From: Hofstenia miamia
Taxonomy: Eukaryota > Xenacoelomorpha > Acoela > Hofsteniidae
Assembly (NCBI GenBank): GCA_900660155.1
Contig: CABFPE010000030.1
Span: 1,472,712 to 1,536,711 of the forward strand
DNA length: 64,000 bases
Direction: 5' to 3'
Below, in pieces: positions 47,401 through 56,972 of the stretch (positions are counted from its first letter, which is position 1; the number at the start of each line of letters is the position of its first letter). The position numbers and the translations under genes are program-made. The notes under the pieces were generated by a model that had not been told where the DNA came from, searched no databases, and worked only from the letters and a program-made list of their open reading frames with translations.

Positions 47401-47897
47401 AATTTGAGGCTTATTTCAAGATTCCTTACTTAAGTCTCATATTCAGTAAAAGATTCTTCATTCTGATTAATGTGTAGAGCAATTAAGAAATTTTCGCCTC
47501 CTTTCATGTGTTGTCGTGATAGTGGTGCTTCTATGCATGATTTGGAGACGGGGTTTAAGGAAATAGTGATTCATTACAACTCAAAGAAGTTTCCCATTCA
47601 ACGTAATTATTGAGGTTTAATAGGGAATCAACAGTTGGTTCAAAATTTAAGTAATTTTTTTTATGAAAACGCCAGAATTTCATGTGATCTGGTATTCTCC
47701 GGCAATGCAGAAATAATTTTTTCCAGTCATAGTGCTAAATTTGTTTCTCATTGAAACAATACCCTACTTTTAGGAAAGATTTCCCTATCCTTGTCAGAAC
47801 TTTATTGGTTATTTTCTGTCATCTGACTTTTCCACAAAATGATATTTTCAAATTAATGGTTTAAAAATTCAAAAAATGGGTGATTACCTTTACTACC

Positions 47898-47995
<98 letters not shown>

Positions 47996-50900
47996 TAGAT
48001 AGATAGATAGATAGGGCCAATTTCCGAAAATGACCCTATTATTATTTACCGGCAATTTACATGGGAGTGTAAATATATATATATACATATACATGTACAT
48101 GATATTTCATTAATCAAACAATATGAAATTATAAAAGTTGCCATATGAAAAAAATAAAAAATTTTTATATTCCAAGATAGTAATCTTTTTGTTAATTAGG
48201 CACTTGCTTCATATCTTACGTCTACCATTTTGGCATTATCTTCCTACAAACCGTTTTCTCCTGGTGGTTGTTTAGCATCTCATCCAAATGAGTCCGAAGC
48301 TATAGAAGCCTTGACGTGTGAAGTAGCAAGACTCTATCCACCGTTCATTGGTGGTCGTAGAGTTTCAAACTCACCTTGTGAGCTGGATGGTTACAGCATT
48401 GCAGCAGATCAGGTGCTTATCTCACTTAACATTCGTAATTCCACTGTGTATCTGATCTTGGATAGTGTATAGCCTTTACATGATGCTTATACGCATTGTG
48501 CGAAAATTTCAAAGAATTAATCAAATTTCACAGTGTTTTTTTATCAGGCACATAGCTGATACCAAGTAACTATTTTATTCTTTTGATTTTTTCGACATTT
48601 ACGAATATATATATACAGATATCTCCAGAAAAAAAACACAGTGGGGATATATTTCGGCCTCGTATACCTTCTGTAGGTGCGAATCATTAGAAGCAAACAA
48701 TTTATTATTTATTTGATAACTAAAGAAACGTTAGCACACGAGTTAGTCTTGACACCACTCAATTTATGTAATTTGTAGTCTATTTCTGCCTTCTATGGCT
48801 TTTGGATGAATAAAAAGTGTCTACTGACATTAATGTCAAAATACAATTAAATGTTTGTGTACAATTATAAGTTGTTTGTTGATTTTAAGATCTCTATAAT
48901 AATACAATATACGATTTATAAGTTTAATCCTATATTTAGGTTATAAATCTTAATATCATTTCTTAAAGTATGGTTTCTACTGTGAAAAATGCCTCAAATT
49001 CTTCATTTTTAGCCACATCAAATAGACCTCAAACATTGGAAAAAACACACTTAATTAAGAAAAAATATTTTCATCTCACAATGTATATTGTTAGTCAAAA
49101 ACAAAATCATAACTTCAAAATTGGGAATCTTTTTCGTTTTGCTTTATATACACAGTTCCAGCTTGTATTCGAAATGATCAGACTCCTATCCTATATTTGC
49201 GTTTATCATAATGTCGCACATTATTTCTTATAAACCGTGATTCGCTGATGATCAACCAATCATATGAAGCACTTGCTTTATAGACGTGTTTATAAAACGT
49301 TTACTGTACTGTAGAAATGAATTTCATTAATGTATAGCCATCGTTAATTACTATGCATACTCATTGTTTTCTACCTTTAAAAATTCTATTGAGTTTCATT
49401 CAAAATATACTTTAGCGCACAATATCATGAAGCTGCTTTAACTTAGCGGCAGTGAGCAACGTTAGGTATATTATTGTTCCCATCGTCAAACACTGACTTA
49501 AAGCCTCACTCACGATACGAAATTCAATCACATTCGAGTGTTCTAATCAGTGTTGTTAAATTGTATGGATCAAAAAATAAAATTGTATAAAATTGTAAAA
49601 TTTTTCCTAAAAAATAAAATTGTATAAAATTGTATAAAATTGTATAATGATACTGAGTAACAACTAGTTCTTATCTAGTCCTCATTTTCACTAACTGGCT
49701 CAAATTCCCATGGCACAACTTTGGACTCGTAATCGACGTCTCTAATTTTTTTAGTGATCCGTAAATTCTGAAATAAGAAAACAAGTTTTGTGGCTTTATC
49801 GGGGAGAAGTTTGTTTCGACGGCGGTTATGAATGAATTCATAGTTGCTCCAAATTCTTTCACATGAAGTAGCCGAAGAAATTTGTGCAAGAATCCGGGTA
49901 GCAACTTTTGATAATTCGGGTACTGCACAACCATACATAGTCCACCATTCATGTGCAGGCATCTTTTTTGCTGCTTGTATTGCTACTGGATTGCCAAATA
50001 GCCCTTCCTTTTGCTTAAATTTCATGTATTGTGACACACATGAGGCTTGAGCTGCAATATCGTCCTGGTAAATTTTTTCAAAAACAGTATGGAGTTCGCC
50101 AATAACTTCTGGGTTAGATAATTGACCGAAATCCTGATACTCTGGGTCGAGTGCAAATCCTGCGCTATGCAATGGCGAGTGCATCATGCCCCATCGACTG
50201 TCAAACTTTGACTTGACATCGCTGACAAAGCCGTCAGGCAAATCTTCCGAAACAAAATTTTGTATTCTTTCCCCCAATTGAAACATTTTGTAGTAAATTT
50301 TCCCCATCACCGGAGTATCGCTGTCCACTAACCGCAATAACGAGACCACAGGTGCACACATATCACACACGGCACTAATAATTTTCCAAAATTTATCATA
50401 AAAAATAATTGACTTCGCAGTTGCAAATTGTTCCCGAAACTTGGGGGGTTGGTTTTCACAAAAATCGCGGATAGAACGGTCCGCAAACGTTTCTTCCAAG
50501 GGCCCGCGAACTTCAATGAGACGTTTGAGCATGGTAAAATTAGTGGCAAATCTGGTTTCTGCAGGTTTTAGTAACTCAAGTTTTGATTTCGAGGAAAACA
50601 TACTCAAAACTTTTTCTTGGTTGCGAACAAAATTTATAATTGTGCTGGCATTGGAGATAGCTTCTTTCACCACCATTATTTTTCCGATGTCTTCCAAAAA
50701 CAGATCCAGCACATGTGCACTGCACCCCATGCAAAAAATGTGCGGAAATTTTTCTTCAATAATTGTCCAGGCAGCTTTGCAATTAGCTGCATTGTCTGTA
50801 ATTAGCACGGTGACGTTTTCAGGACCTACTTTTTCAATTTGCGGAATTAGCCACTCGGCAATAAATTGGCCTGATTTAGTTTCCCCAGAAGCAGAAACAC

Positions 50901-52984
50901 AGTCTAGAAAATAGGGCCCCCTTGTTGTCACTAAAACGGAATTCAATAAGGGCTTACGTTTTATGTTGGTGTATCCATCGCTACATAGTGTACCCCCACT
51001 TAATTTGGCCTGAGATAAATGACTCTCTTCTTCGTCCTTCCTGAATTTTTCATAACACGAGTCAAGAAGATTGGTTGATAGAGACTGCCGAGTTGGTAAT
51101 TTGTAGGCCGGACCAAAATTTGCTATTGCGGTAATAGCTTCTTTAAAAAACGGATTTTCCAAAACGTAGAATGGGACCCCAGTTGCGTAAAATGCTCGAG
51201 CTAAACATTCGTCTACTTCTGATTTAGTTTTCTTAGAAAACATAGTTTTGATGTTCTGTTGTGAAGCTGACGTTGATGCCTCCGGTGTTGCTGCCTTGGA
51301 TAGTTTTTGCATCTTTTGCCGTTTTGCATTTTTCTCCACCATGTCTTCCTCTTTCTTGAGTAACTTCTGCTTAACATTCGAAGGGATATCTCCAGAACAT
51401 TTTGAAACACCCAAAGCAGCGTTGTTTCCAAGAATATGCGCCCTGATTCGAGTGGCATTTGCCGTGAACTCCATTTCGCAAAATATGCATTTCACTCGGT
51501 CTTGGTGACCCGTCTCACGTATCTCAACAAGTGTTACGTAATTATATTCTTCGCCTTTACTCCTTGGCATAATGCATAAATCAGATCTGAAAGAATTTGT
51601 AAGAGTGGTGTTTGTTTTACTTTCGACCAATCAGGTGTGTTCGGTACAGATCGGCACCGAACAATGTAATGTAATCGGCGGACCACTTAAGTAATGCACT
51701 TAAGAACAAATGTAAATAAACCGAATTTCAATTTACGCTTCAGTGGAATTCAATGATTATATTGCAGATCTGCAATTGGCTTATAATAAAAAGAGTAAGT
51801 TTACTTGTGTCTAGTAAAATAGGTCCCCCTTGAAGCATAATGAAGAGAGAGTCAAGGGACCTATACCAAATGAAAGAGGACATATAGGGGAACAAAACGT
51901 CGAATTTTGTTTTTATAATTTCTTCGTAATCTTTAAGATAATCAAAATTGAATTAATCTTCGAATTCGTTTATTTTGATCGTTCCGGTCTCCAACAAGGT
52001 GAGAGCGCAACGAAATACTGGCTAGGCTATCGCTATGCAATACAATTTTATTCTCACAATTTTATTATTACAATAATAAAATTGTACAATTTAATGTCAT
52101 GAATAAAATTGTACAATTTACAATTTAACATCACTGGTTCTCAATCCTACTTTTGTATATTAAGTCTTTACTTCAGTTGAAATTTTCAGTTTAAAATTAG
52201 TTTCATTGCAGAGAACATGTTATAAGTAAAATTGAAATTTGTTTGACAGGAAGAATACATGGAGGATATTCATTTATTCGGTCTCAATTTTGTCAAAATT
52301 TGTAACAACGGGTGGAGAAGTTTAGTATTACAGTTTTCGGTTTTATTGTAGCGACAACATTTCTTGATCCATTGCAAGGTTATATAAATGCGTATGTATT
52401 TTAATGCTCTGAATTTAGAACACATTCTAAGTATTATTAAATTTATTACTTTAAGCTGTAATTCACTCTGAAAATTCTCTTATTTTAGGCAGTTGTATAT
52501 ATGTCACATTTTGCACAACGCGATCCAGATGTTTTTTCGCGCCCCAATGAATTTGATCCCACTAGATGGCTACCAATCGAATCTGGAAAAAGGTATCTCA
52601 TTCAGTGTGATGCACTCTCTATAAACGATATTACAAAACAAGTAATAACACGTTTGTTTCAAATAGCACATGCATAAAAGTTGGAATTTAATTAATAGTT
52701 ACACTCATGAACAAAAATTTTGAGCCGTGAGTTTGAGATAGAATTTGTGGGTAATTTCATTATGATGATTACGAATTTCAAATACATACTCACATCCTTT
52801 ATTAATAACAGACATCATATTATTTCTCAGGAGGGTGTATGGGAATTTCCACCCCACTGTGACTTGATCTTGCAAAGAGAAATGTTGATTCTCAACAATT
52901 ACTTCTTTATTGTTATTACATTACAAAATTATCAGTTTGAAACAAAGATTAATTAATTGCATGGGTTAATTATTAGATATATCT

Positions 52985-53057
<73 letters not shown>

Positions 53058-56000
53058 CTTCTTTTCAATGTGTAAATATTGTAGACTTGTTTTGCTACAT
53101 GTCTGGGCTCTACTGCTACAACCATACTGAAAAATCTTACAGGGACAGAGCAAGCTGCTTATCATGAGTATTTTTGAATCAAAATTGTTGGTCACTATAA
53201 GAGTTGTGGGCCGCATACAGTACTGGAAATATGTATTCGATCACCTTGTTATTTGGAATAAGTAATGAACATTTATTGTATATAGTGTGTCTAAATTATA
53301 TAACTAAGGGTTACTTTGATTAAGAAAGGATAATTTGTATGTCTAATACCATAAAATAACAATTGGCTATTAATGTTTAATCTAATTTAGAAAACTTGTA
53401 TTGGAAAAATGTGTTCGGCCACCTGAAAAAATTTCAACAAATGAGCAAGGATAGCGACCCATTATTGTGGAGGAAATTTGTCATTTCTTTTGAGGTATGC
53501 ATGGAGCACCATCCTGCTGACATATTGATCAATTGTAAAAAGTGTCAAGAGTTCCTTTTCTAGAATCCGAGCATATTAAGAGTTTAGAAGAGTACTAATG
53601 ATGTGAACAATCTTGTGAAAGCCACACTTCCATATTGCACCTCATACCATTACAGACTTCCCACCATAATTCATGGTCCCCCGAGTAAGTTGAGGCAAGA
53701 ATCTGAACTTCTGCCCTGTTGGTTTCTTTATCAACATTCTTTTCGATTAGTATAGCTCAAATCTTGACTCATCTGAAAATATAACATTAGACCAATGTTC
53801 AGATAAATTGTCTCTCATTAAATTGGCCCACCTCATCCGGCGTAATCTTTACTTTGAGGTTAAGAATGGCTTTGTGGGTGCCACGAAAGTCCCAATTGAG
53901 TACTTCTTCAGAATGTTTCGCACAGTTCTTGCTGTCACAAGGTGAATATCAGCCCATTCATTGCGAAATTTTTCTTTAGTCTTACTGGGATTTCGCTTTG
54001 AAAGGCACATAAAAGCTGATTGGGAAGTTTTGTAGGCCATCTTTGGTCTTCCGGACTTTGTCTTGGGGGCAATGATGTTTTAAGAAGTGAAACGTCTGAT
54101 GATATCCCTGACAGTACTTCGAAGTTGCTCTACAAGTGGGGCTATATGTTTGGAGATAATCAACTCGCGGATGGCAAGAGGTACGTAACCAGCATCATAT
54201 ATGGCGAAGAAAGACTGTTATTAGACATTTTCAATATAAATAGACGGAATAAAATCTCAACCAATGAATTTTTTTACAGATTCTCTGAAGTGACCGAATA
54301 CATTTTCCAAGAAAAGATTAGCTAATTACAAGCATTGTAGCATTTCTCCTTGAGATTTAAAGTAAACAGTAATAATTGTCTCAACATTGATGAATTCCTC
54401 TTTCTGCTACCCCAAATCTAATTAAAAAAATAAATATGACATTCTTAGCGTCCATTTCTTACATATATTTATGACAAATCATGGGTGGCCGAATTCTTTT
54501 TTCCAATACTGTATGTGTTGCAAGGGAAGCAGTAGCAATCTTTTGACCTTGTGTTCAGAAAATGGAAAATATATTACTTTGGGTATCCCAATGGCTTAGC
54601 GCAAGCCAAGCAATCATCTAACTAACTCTTACTTTTACCTGAAAAACGTTGTTGGTATAACTGCCAAAACAGTAAAACGGTCAATAATCACAACATGCCA
54701 TCTTTACCGCATGCTCCACATAAAGATGAAGTTCCTAAAGTTGTATTTCTCTTCCATCTACATCTGTGATGTTGACTAATAAAATTAATTCCAACGTGAT
54801 GGTCGACTTCTGTCAGATGCCAAAAAATATGCTTCCATGTAAATTAACATTTCTGCATTATGAAAGATTTTTTAAAAATTTTTTACATATTACTGTACTT
54901 TCAAGTTGAAACTTTTTTCTTATACATTTTTTCAGAATTTCATGTAAAAATAAAGTTCTGGATGGTGGTGATTTAATGTATTGCTAATCTATATATGAAG
55001 AGTTCGATTGCAAAACGATATATGTCTTTTTTCGGATTTTTCACCAAGCGCGAATTTCTACTGTGTGTTTTGAAATGACATTATAGGCTATAGGCATATA
55101 TCTACTATGGTAATGCTATATAGAGTACTAGGTTATATCATGATAAGTTTCACATTAACCATTAGTGATCTGGTTGTGTTTACGTTCCGTTTGTATTTCA
55201 TTGTTTTCAAGAAGCATTATATACTTTAAATTTATGTATTTCATTATGGAAAAGACTGAATGCTCTAAGTAAGTGATTCACAGGCCGGAAAAGTACAACA
55301 ACCATCGTGGTAATGAATCGATCAAGTTTCACGCAGTTGCTATCGCCGACTCATCAATATACAAACACAGGGGTATCAATTTCTCAGTTGTGAGCGATTT
55401 GTATTATGACAAATGCATTTGAAGAAATAGTTCACACAATAGATAACATAGAACTGTGAAGGGGATGGATGTATCGCATTTAGAAAAGAAATGAAATTGG
55501 CTTTATCGCGTTTTGTACAAAATCACGATTTTTGTGGGGGAAAATTTAAATCAATTTAAAATTTAAGCTTTCAACAGATGATTTGATAAAATCTGATCTC
55601 AGCTCATATTTCAAAACAATGGTTTTGAAATCAAACTATTCATATGGCGAATCTTTAAAATAACATTCATTACATTTTCGTGTAGCTACTCATTAATTAT
55701 AAAAACTAGACCTGATGTAAAAAAACAGATAACATATTTGAAATCTGTACACTACATTGACCTTTCAGTTCGCTCCTCAAAAAAATTTTTCATTTTGTAG
55801 ATCAGTATTATTAACTGTGTACAGAAAATAAATTCAAATTTTTCAAACAAAGATTATACGCTTTCGTTGTGTTTACCTTGAAACTAGCTTTGAATTCCAG
55901 TCTTTACAATTGTCACAAGGTTCTTGAAAGCTAATTTTCTATTTTAGTGTTTACTATTTAACATTTTGACAGAAAAAGATGGCATTGTTAATTACATTAA

Positions 56001-56972
56001 GTGGGTCACAGTTAATCACAAAGGTTATAAGATAGCATAGAAGATTTGTAAAATGCAGTTAACTTTGTATACTGGTTGCACTGGTTTTCAAAGCTCTGTT
56101 ATATTCTCGTAATAAGTAACTAAATCTAATAGCTACCATTTATTTTACTTCCAATTACCGAAATTATATTTAGATATCAAATTGTAATCGTATTAGAATC
56201 TCTCTGTTGAGAATTCATTTGTATTTGGAATAATAACATTCCCAATCCTGGGAATATAAGAAAGGCCAGCAGCTCTTTGTATAAATTTAAAAACAAGAAA
56301 GCTTTTATTAAAAACTGTTTTCTTTGATACAGTAAGGTCACCAGGTGTTGCTTAGAATTTCTTAATTTGTGGGAATCAAAGCACGGAAAGATAAATATTT
56401 TTAAAATTATATCTTTAAACAATTTTAGAAATTAGTCAAAATTACCCAATGGGCAAATAGGCATTCTTCAGTTTATATGTATTGTCCATTAACTAAGATC
56501 GGATGCTAAAATGGAATTTCATTATTTTTGAGGTTGCACGTTTGTTTAGATAAATTTTTCTATCGTAAGTCTTTTTTACAATCATCTATTGGTTCTAATT
56601 TTTAATTTTATTACAATTGGCGTTACGACAATTGCTATGAAGTGGTAAATTCCAATTGTCATTTTATCGCTAGATCTTGTTTTTTCTAATTATCATTTAT
56701 ATGATTGGGAATTCAAAAGAATTACGCTTGCTAAAGTAATCTGATGTGTACATTATTTTAGAATAGATAAATCCAAACTCTTTGCCTTTGGTGGTGGTAT
56801 TCGAGAATGTATTGGTAGACAATTCATTGACGGCATAATGCACAAGGTTATTTCTATGCTCAATTCGAAATACTCCATAAGCTCAAGCATACACCTCTCA
56901 GAGATCAACTACAAATGGCTACCAGTCTCACGTCCAATAGAGAAAGTCACAGTTACGTTTGAACGTATATAA
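35444..56972 (+). CDS. Cytochrome P450, CYP26/CYP120-like, seven coding exons
   Basis: Coding exons: 35444-35668, 41145-41342, 42095-42280, 42411-42554, 48200-48412, 52489-52592 and 56762-56972; phases agree and give 426 residues plus stop. Landmarks: KPPG near the N-terminus (3-6), C-helix region SNDRASKLRRLLMQAF, SLPNNMRFVPFG, ExxR as EVAR (292-295), PERF-type FSRPNEFDPTRW (338-349), and the heme loop FAFGGGIRECIG with Cys373 as iron ligand (FxxGxRxCxG complete). The family oxidises small lipophilic substrates, usually at the ER. Sequence around KPPG, SLP and PPFIGGRRV resembles retinoid-type CYP26 and cyanobacterial CYP120; substrate unknown. Oddities: the I-helix reads CALIPKALASYLT and lacks the usual AGx(D/E)T(T/S); the stretch from I-helix to K-helix is about 30 residues short; the intron after 42554 uses GC-AG. 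No membrane anchor exon was found; an acceptor one base before the ATG suggests it lies upstream. No stop or shift occurs in the exons. Confidence 0.85.
35669..36751. other. P450 intron 1, first part
   Basis: AT-rich with an (AT)n run at about 36104-36126; nothing else recognised. Confidence 0.4.
36752..36916 (+). other. Possible extra or decayed P450 exon
   Basis: A 55-codon stretch is framed by an acceptor (CAAATTATTAG) and a strong donor (TTGAAG|GTATAT), in phase 0 at both sides, like its neighbours in the P450 gene. Its text (MGKILRLFLVFASSLLCR, then LQMHHRALQQASFSSAHF) has the outline of a P450 B'-C region: a small-residue turn, then a His/Arg-rich C-helix followed by QAxFSS. The exon at 41145-41342 supplies the same part better. 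It could be a mutually exclusive or decayed duplicate exon, or chance. Confidence 0.28.
36917..37313. other. P450 intron sequence, nothing recognised
   Basis: AT-rich intron DNA before the copia fossil; no coding or repeat feature seen. Confidence 0.4.
37728..37728. other. Single undetermined base, contig join
   Basis: One N, of the same style as the joins at 23110, 24246 and 25104. The sequence changes character here, from copia-like to unassigned, so continuity across it is not assured. Confidence 0.7.
38275..38315 (+). other. Possible exon start cut by assembly gap
   Basis: A textbook acceptor (TTTTGATTTCTTGCAG, ending 38274) is followed by a frame DLRDAVLENAKLN that runs into the N gap. 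It might be an exon of a gene or a transposon piece. It does not fit the P450 junction, which is already continuous in frame between 35668 and 41145. Confidence 0.22.
38316..38588. other. Assembly gap (273 N)
   Basis: A run of undetermined bases. Frames drawn across it are meaningless. What lies inside cannot be judged. Confidence 0.99.
38589..38935 (+). mobile_element. CR1-like LINE RT thumb fragment
   Basis: The reading is VPIEFIDHHKHLGFIISADM, then NVAKQLFLLRRASYYVS, then LRLLYIKFVRPYFEYTSPVW and KLEKLDCKAT. The HKHLGxxISxDMxF ... VRPxxEYxSPVW pattern is the thumb region of CR1/Jockey-type reverse transcriptases. It starts at the assembly gap and ends at 38935, where the minus-strand copia sequence begins. 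Confidence 0.8.
40465..41144. other. P450 intron sequence, nothing recognised
   Basis: Intron DNA after the copia fossil. A minus-strand open frame (40441-40761) has no recognisable domain. Confidence 0.4.
41444..41665 (+). repeat. Diverged dispersed repeat (pair with 59336-59600)
   Basis: GTTGGCATGTTT near the start and ATGAAACGAGAAATGAATGT near the end are shared, in the same order and spacing class, with 59343-59575 (ATGAAACGAAAAATGAATGT). The middle is poorly conserved. Class unknown. Confidence 0.4.
43030..43457 (+). pseudogene. Unrecognised decayed reading frame
   Basis: From an acceptor-like CGTTACAG the frame reads NELMEHIQGLLNIQQSLAIL, KESISIQPFKEKLESVL, a stop at about 43203-43205, then NPDLKKLENFRAVLDGKDPE, NLVYALDGNQFKNLPRI and on to 43457. 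Composition is protein-like (Leu/Lys-rich, helical) across the stop, so this is probably a degraded coding region, perhaps of a transposon. I recognise no family. It lies in P450 intron 4 (42555-48199) and does not fit the P450 chain. Confidence 0.4.
44218..44810. repeat. Interspersed repeat, copy 1 (pair with 47240-47815)
   Basis: The stretch starting TTTTGGATGCCCTGAATCCTG and running through TTAATATCTTCGATAAGT to CCCTGTCCTTGTCAGAACTT is matched in the same order and strand about 3.0 kb downstream, at roughly 80 percent identity by eye. Minus-strand frames crossing it (43920-44307) contain IEDINSTQDNLEVVFQYLD but no known domain. Probably an old transposon present twice in this intron. Confidence 0.7.
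45534..45705 (+). mobile_element. Tc1/mariner transposase C-terminal fragment
   Basis: The frame reads SPELNPFEDVCAIIKDKVEI, close to the SPDLNPIENLWxxIKxxV block of Tc1 transposases that carries the last catalytic acidic residue (E of NPFED). The frame stays open for about 45 more residues (QLEIIFKGLLFENKNERQLF). Stops lie just upstream, so only this tail remains. It is distinct from the element at 53216-54513. Confidence 0.5.
45706..47239. other. P450 intron sequence, nothing recognised
   Basis: AT-rich. The open frame at 46320-46523 shows no domain. Confidence 0.4.
47240..47815. repeat. Interspersed repeat, copy 2
   Basis: The same order of sequence as 44218-44810, for example GTTAATATCTTCGATAAGTT, AGTCTCATATTCAGTAAAAG and CCTATCCTTGTCAGAACTT, with scattered substitutions and small indels. 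Confidence 0.7.
47900..48014. repeat. (TA)n followed by (GATA)n microsatellite
   Basis: About 92 bp of TA repeats followed by five GATA units. The long Tyr-Ile open frame across it is an artefact of the repeat. Confidence 0.95.
48413..49547. other. P450 intron 5, part before the hAT element
   Basis: AT-rich, no coding region recognised. The 8 bp GTTCTAAT at 49540-49547 is the target-site duplication of the hAT element. Confidence 0.4.
49548..52136 (-). mobile_element. hAT transposon with open transposase frame, apparently whole
   Basis: The terminal inverted repeats match: left CAGTGTTGTTAAATTGTA, right (read inward) CAGTGATGTTAAATTGTA. Flanks are GTTCTAAT (49540-49547) and GTTCTCAA (52137-52144), an 8-bp target duplication with two differences that fits the nTnnnnAn hAT preference. 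AAAATTGTA-type motifs recur many times inside both ends, as subterminal transposase-binding sites do. The 2.59-kb element holds one uninterrupted 651-codon frame and sits in P450 intron 5, opposite to the gene. The open frame plus both termini makes it a candidate active or recently active copy. Confidence 0.88.
49675..51630 (-). CDS. hAT transposase with BED-like finger
   Basis: The frame gives 651 codons from the first ATG; the methionine at residue 21 (MPRSKGEEYNYVTLVE, start 51570) looks the more natural start. A CxxC...H...C finger (C48, C51, H65, C78) forms the N-terminal DNA-binding domain. The catalytic fold follows: LCSDGYTN (Asp218), ITDNAANCKAAW (Asp279) and the C-x2-H motif CSAH (303-306). 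The hAT C-terminal dimerisation block SCERIWSNYEFIHNRRRNKL (589-608) holds the likely catalytic Glu. It would cut and paste the element by recognising its inverted ends. Length and order agree with intact hAT transposases of the DUF659/hAT-C class. No stop, shift or missing block is seen. Confidence 0.92.
   Translation of the reverse strand: MVESKTNTTLTNSFRSDLCIMPRSKGEEYNYVTLVEIRETGHQDRVKCIFCEMEFTANATRIRAHILGNNAALGVSKCSGDIPSNVKQKLLKKEEDMVEKNAKRQKMQKLSKAATPEASTSASQQNIKTMFSKKTKSEVDECLARAFYATGVPFYVLENPFFKEAITAIANFGPAYKLPTRQSLSTNLLDSCYEKFRKDEEESHLSQAKLSGGTLCSDGYTNIKRKPLLNSVLVTTRGPYFLDCVSASGETKSGQFIAEWLIPQIEKVGPENVTVLITDNAANCKAAWTIIEEKFPHIFCMGCSAHVLDLFLEDIGKIMVVKEAISNASTIINFVRNQEKVLSMFSSKSKLELLKPAETRFATNFTMLKRLIEVRGPLEETFADRSIRDFCENQPPKFREQFATAKSIIFYDKFWKIISAVCDMCAPVVSLLRLVDSDTPVMGKIYYKMFQLGERIQNFVSEDLPDGFVSDVKSKFDSRWGMMHSPLHSAGFALDPEYQDFGQLSNPEVIGELHTVFEKIYQDDIAAQASCVSQYMKFKQKEGLFGNPVAIQAAKKMPAHEWWTMYGCAVPELSKVATRILAQISSATSCERIWSNYEFIHNRRRNKLLPDKATKLVFLFQNLRITKKIRDVDYESKVVPWEFEPVSENED
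52137..52488. other. P450 intron 5, part after the hAT element
   Basis: It begins with the target-site duplication GTTCTCAA and ends at the acceptor TTATTTTAG of the next P450 exon. No other feature is seen. Confidence 0.5.
52985..53056. repeat. (GAT)n microsatellite
   Basis: About 24 units of ATG/GAT. The poly-Met and poly-Ser frames across it are artefacts. Confidence 0.95.
53216..54513 (-). mobile_element. Tc1-type transposon with IR/DR termini
   Basis: The outer ends CAGTACTGGAAATATGTATT (left) and, inverted, CAGTATTGGAAAAAAGAATT (right) are each bounded by the dinucleotide TA (53216-53217 and 54512-54513), the Tc1/mariner target. A second copy of the unit lies inside each end: TTGGAAAAATGTGTTCGGCC at 53401-53420 and, inverted, GTGACCGAATACATTTTCCA at 54290-54309, about 180-200 bp in. 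Two direct repeats within each inverted repeat is the IR/DR layout known from Sleeping Beauty-like Tc1 elements. The 1.3-kb element lies in P450 intron 6; its transposase is broken. Confidence 0.85.
53420..54170 (-). pseudogene. Tc1 transposase, broken
   Basis: On the minus strand: IAPLVEQLRSTVRDIIRRF (helix-turn-helix region, about 54090-54150), a stop, then KTKSGRPKMAYKTSQS (the GRPK linker, about 54030), then the open frame 53849-54040 (RTVRNILKKY). Next come MRWANLMRDNLSEHWSNV and IFSDESRFEL (SDES with the first or second catalytic Asp, about 53770), and SAGWCSMHTSK-like remains of the QQDNAPCH block (about 53500). Several stops and shifts. The final DLNPIE block was not found. When whole it would bind the four repeat units at the element ends. 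Confidence 0.75.
54514..56761. other. P450 intron 6, part after the Tc1 element
   Basis: AT-rich; no coding region or repeat recognised. It ends at the acceptor CATTATTTTAG of the last P450 exon. Confidence 0.4.

Noticed and set aside
47861-48100. Tyr-Ile-rich frame
   Set aside because: Pure translation of the (TA)n/(GATA)n microsatellite.
50441-50914. 157-codon plus-strand frame
   Set aside because: Antisense of the hAT transposase; no domain of its own.
52983-53216. Poly-Ser and poly-Met frames
   Set aside because: Artefacts of the (GAT)n microsatellite read on both strands.
54020-54325. 101-codon plus-strand frame at the right end of the Tc1 element
   Set aside because: The minus strand carries the transposase HTH region here, so this frame is a shadow.
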